Positions 41,304 through 43,297 of a stretch of DNA of 43,297 nucleotides are shown here, piece after piece (positions within the stretch are counted from its first letter, which is position 1; every line of letters starts with the position of its first letter). The translations under genes and the position numbers were made by a program. Origin of the DNA: Eubacteriales Family XIII. Incertae Sedis bacterium (lineage in GTDB: Bacteria > Bacillota > Clostridia > Peptostreptococcales > Anaerovoracaceae); assembly GCA_031272365.1 (NCBI GenBank), contig JAISTX010000068.1, positions 1 to 43,297 of the forward strand. Direction: 5' to 3'. Under the pieces are notes generated by a model. The model had not been told where the DNA came from, ran no database searches, and was given only the letters and a program-made list of their open reading frames with translations.

Positions 41304-42032
41304 ATGGCTGACGAATCGCTTACCATCCTTGTCGTGGACGACGAACCCGCTATTTTGGAGGGCGTCGCCGCGTATCTGGCGAAGCAGGGCTACCGCGTGC
41401 TGCAGGCGGACAGCGGGCGGGGGGCGCTTTCGCTGTTCGAAAAGGAGCGCGTGGACCTCGTGCTGCTCGACCTCATGCTGCCGGACATCCCCGGGGAGGA
41501 GGTCTGCCGGCGCATCCGCGCCCGCTCGCGCGTGCCGGTCATCATGCTGACCGCGAAGGTGGCCGAGGAGGACATCGTCGGGGGGCTCGCCCTCGGCGCG
41601 GACGGGTACGTCACGAAGCCCTTCGGGCTGAAGGAGCTGCGCGCGCGCATGGAGGCGCTGCTGCGCCGGGCGTCGGACGGGGCCGTGCCGCTCGCCGCCG
41701 CGTACACGTTCGGCGGCAGCGACCTGACGGCGGATTTTGCAAGCGGCGTGTTCACGAAGCGCGGCGTGGACGTGCGGCTGACCCGCGCCGAGCAGCGCAT
41801 CCTCGCATTGCTTGTCCATCACCCGGGGAGAATCTTCACGCGCGACGAGATCATCGACGCCGCGCTCGGCGGGGAGGACTTCACCGGCTTCGATCGCTCC
41901 GTGGACGCGCATATCAAAAATCTCCGGCGCAAGATCGAGACGGATCCGCGCCACCCCGCCTACGTCCTGACGGCGCACGGGTTCGGCTACAAATTTGGCG
42001 GCGGGGGCAGTGGAGGCGGTGACGGGAAATGA
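41304..42032 (+). CDS. OmpR-family response regulator
   Basis: This is a 242-aa two-component response regulator. The receiver domain has the acidic DDEP near residue 12, the phosphorylated Asp56 in VLLDLMLPDIPG, and the Lys of MLTAKV. The C-terminal winged helix (about 135-235) ends RSVDAHIKNLRRKIE and GFGYKF. The start codon sits 6 nt after an extended -10, with no ribosome binding site. The stop overlaps the kinase ATG as ATGA. Its targets are unknown; the adjacent RpiR operon is divergent but has its own regulator. Confidence 0.95.
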   Translation: MADESLTILVVDDEPAILEGVAAYLAKQGYRVLQADSGRGALSLFEKERVDLVLLDLMLPDIPGEEVCRRIRARSRVPVIMLTAKVAEEDIVGGLALGADGYVTKPFGLKELRARMEALLRRASDGAVPLAAAYTFGGSDLTADFASGVFTKRGVDVRLTRAEQRILALLVHHPGRIFTRDEIIDAALGGEDFTGFDRSVDAHIKNLRRKIETDPRHPAYVLTAHGFGYKFGGGGSGGGDGK

Positions 42033-43294
42033 AGGCGCCCCTGTTCCGGCAGCTCTCCCTCGTGGTCGTGACCGTCGTGCTGCTCGCCATCCTGGCGATC
42101 TGCATCCTGTCAAACGTATTGCTTGACAAACGCTTCGAGGCCTACGCGCGCGAGCAGCAGGCGCTGCGCGCCGCCGACATCGCGGAGAACCTTTCGATGC
42201 TCTACTACCCCGTCACGGACCAGTGGGACGTGGACGCGATCCACGCGCTCGGGATGTATTCGCTCACGGACGGCTTCATCCTCGTCGTGAGGGACAAAGA
42301 CGGCGCCGTCGTCTGGGACGCGCAGAACCACGACATGGCCCGGTGCGCCCAGATCATGGAGGGCATCGCCGCACGCATGGAGTCGCACGGCAAACCCGGG
42401 GACTTCGAGACGCAGACCCTGCCCATCCTCCAAAGCAAAGGAGAGGTCGGCAGCGTTTCCGTCACCTCCTACGGGCCGTTCTTCTTCAGCGAGGCGGACG
42501 CGACGCTCCTCAGCACCCTGAACAAAATCCTCCTGCTCGTCGGTGTCATCGCGCTCGCTGGCGCGGCGTTTTCCGCCTCCCTGCTCGCAAGGCGCATCAC
42601 GTCCAGCCTCGCCGCGCAGCAGGCGCTCCGCAAGCAGCTCACGTCGGACATGGCCCACGAGCTGCGCACGCCGCTCGCCGCCCTTTCCGTCCAGATCGAG
42701 TCGATGGCGGAGGGCGCGGTGGACGCGACGCCCGAGCGGCTCGCCGCTTGCCACCAGGAGATCAAAAGGCTCACCGGGCTCGTCGAAGGGCTCGAGCGCC
42801 TCGAAGAGGCCGCGGAAGGCAAGGCCGCCCTGCGCCGCGCGGGCACGGACCTCGCCGCGCTCGCCCGCACCGTCTGCACGGCGTACGAAAGCGAGGCGGC
42901 GGCCAAGGGCATCCGCATCGCCGCCCCGGCCGCCCGGGTACCCGTCCCGGCATTCGTGGACGCGGACGTGCTCGCCGGCGTCCTGTCCAATCTGCTCAGC
43001 AACGCCGTGAAATACACGCCCGAAGGCGGGCGCGTCGAGGTGGCCGTCCACGCGGGCGCCGCGGCGGCGACCGTCACGGTCAGCGACACGGGCCCGGGCG
43101 TCCCGGAGGAGGAGCTGCCCCGCATCTTCGAGCGCCTCTACCGCGCGGACAAATCCCGCAACCGCAAGACCGGCGGCACGGGCCTCGGGCTCGCCGTCGC
43201 AAAGGAGGCCGTCGAGGCCCACGGCGGCCGCATCACGGCAAAAAACAACCCCGGGGGCGGCATGACCTTCACGATCAGCCTGCCCCCGGGGTGA
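42029..43294 (+). CDS. Membrane sensor histidine kinase
   Basis: This is the 421-aa partner of the response regulator. A first membrane helix lies at about 8-32, an extracytoplasmic sensor region follows to about 160, and a second helix lies at about 168-188. There is only a short linker, not an obvious HAMP domain. The H-box is SDMAHELRTPL with His210. The ATPase domain has LLSNAVKYTPEGG (N box), SDTGPGVP (G1), IFERLYR (F box) and GGTGLGLAVAK (G2). The frame is complete, ending 3 bases before the window edge. The signal sensed is unknown. Confidence 0.95.
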   Translation: MKAPLFRQLSLVVVTVVLLAILAICILSNVLLDKRFEAYAREQQALRAADIAENLSMLYYPVTDQWDVDAIHALGMYSLTDGFILVVRDKDGAVVWDAQNHDMARCAQIMEGIAARMESHGKPGDFETQTLPILQSKGEVGSVSVTSYGPFFFSEADATLLSTLNKILLLVGVIALAGAAFSASLLARRITSSLAAQQALRKQLTSDMAHELRTPLAALSVQIESMAEGAVDATPERLAACHQEIKRLTGLVEGLERLEEAAEGKAALRRAGTDLAALARTVCTAYESEAAAKGIRIAAPAARVPVPAFVDADVLAGVLSNLLSNAVKYTPEGGRVEVAVHAGAAAATVTVSDTGPGVPEEELPRIFERLYRADKSRNRKTGGTGLGLAVAKEAVEAHGGRITAKNNPGGGMTFTISLPPG

Positions 43295-43297
43295 GCG

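Overview
The window reads as one stretch of chromosome from a high-G+C, probably anaerobic Gram-positive bacterium of the Clostridia. The signs are a mraZ-led division and cell-wall cluster with a SpoVD-like PASTA transpeptidase and DivIB-type FtsQ, many lipoprotein-anchored binding proteins, AGGAGG-type ribosome binding sites, and an oxygen-sensitive glycyl radical enzyme with its activase. Placement below class level is a guess (a Christensenellales- or Oscillospiraceae-like gut anaerobe). No rRNA, tRNA, CRISPR array, prophage or transposase gene was seen.

Layout. (1) 1-3961, minus strand: a stem-loop repeat, molybdate ABC transporter modA-modB-modC, and a molybdopterin-binding protein with a Cys-rich tail, separated from modA by a terminator. 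(2) 4005-16269, minus strand: the dcw cluster in the order mraZ, rsmH, ftsL-like, PBP2/spoVD-like, murF, mraY, murD, ftsW, murG, ftsQ/divIB, ftsZ. murE, murC, murB and ftsA are absent from it. MraZ boxes precede mraZ. (3) 16515-25082: alanine racemase (divergent from mraZ), an FGGY sugar kinase, an AbrB-like regulator, an M28 peptidase lipoprotein, then a plus-strand operon of an HD hydrolase and two PLP enzymes of methionine/cysteine metabolism. (4) 25137-29773: a membrane protein fusing HMA, TauE/SafE-like and cupredoxin domains (copper handling), divergent from a CPBP protease and a DUF2318 Fe-S/metal lipoprotein across a perfect palindrome; then a repeat-rich gap and a second CPBP protease. 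(5) 29860-40896, minus strand: an 11-kb catabolic operon of RpiR regulator, SDR dehydrogenase, DeoC-like aldolase, a 50-aa membrane peptide, FGGY kinase, glycyl radical enzyme, activase, and a ribose-type ABC importer. (6) 41304-43294: an OmpR-type response regulator and histidine kinase.

The catabolic operon is the most promising candidate for an undescribed system. Its gene set suggests import of a sugar or polyol, interconversion by the SDR, radical dehydration by the glycyl radical enzyme, phosphorylation, and DeoC-type cleavage to acetaldehyde and glyceraldehyde-3-phosphate. The glycyl radical enzyme has Cys-Asn-Asn where known eliminases have Cys-X-Glu, so its reaction cannot simply be copied from a characterised relative.

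Non-coding structure is also rich. Two 140-bp elements with perfect 26-bp terminal inverted repeats share flanks in one orientation while their cores are inverted. Two copies of a stem-loop keep the loop while the stem arms change in a compensated way. Two heptamer arrays start exactly at stop codons. Three genes have a -10 element 6 nt before ATG and no ribosome binding site, as expected for leaderless mRNAs.
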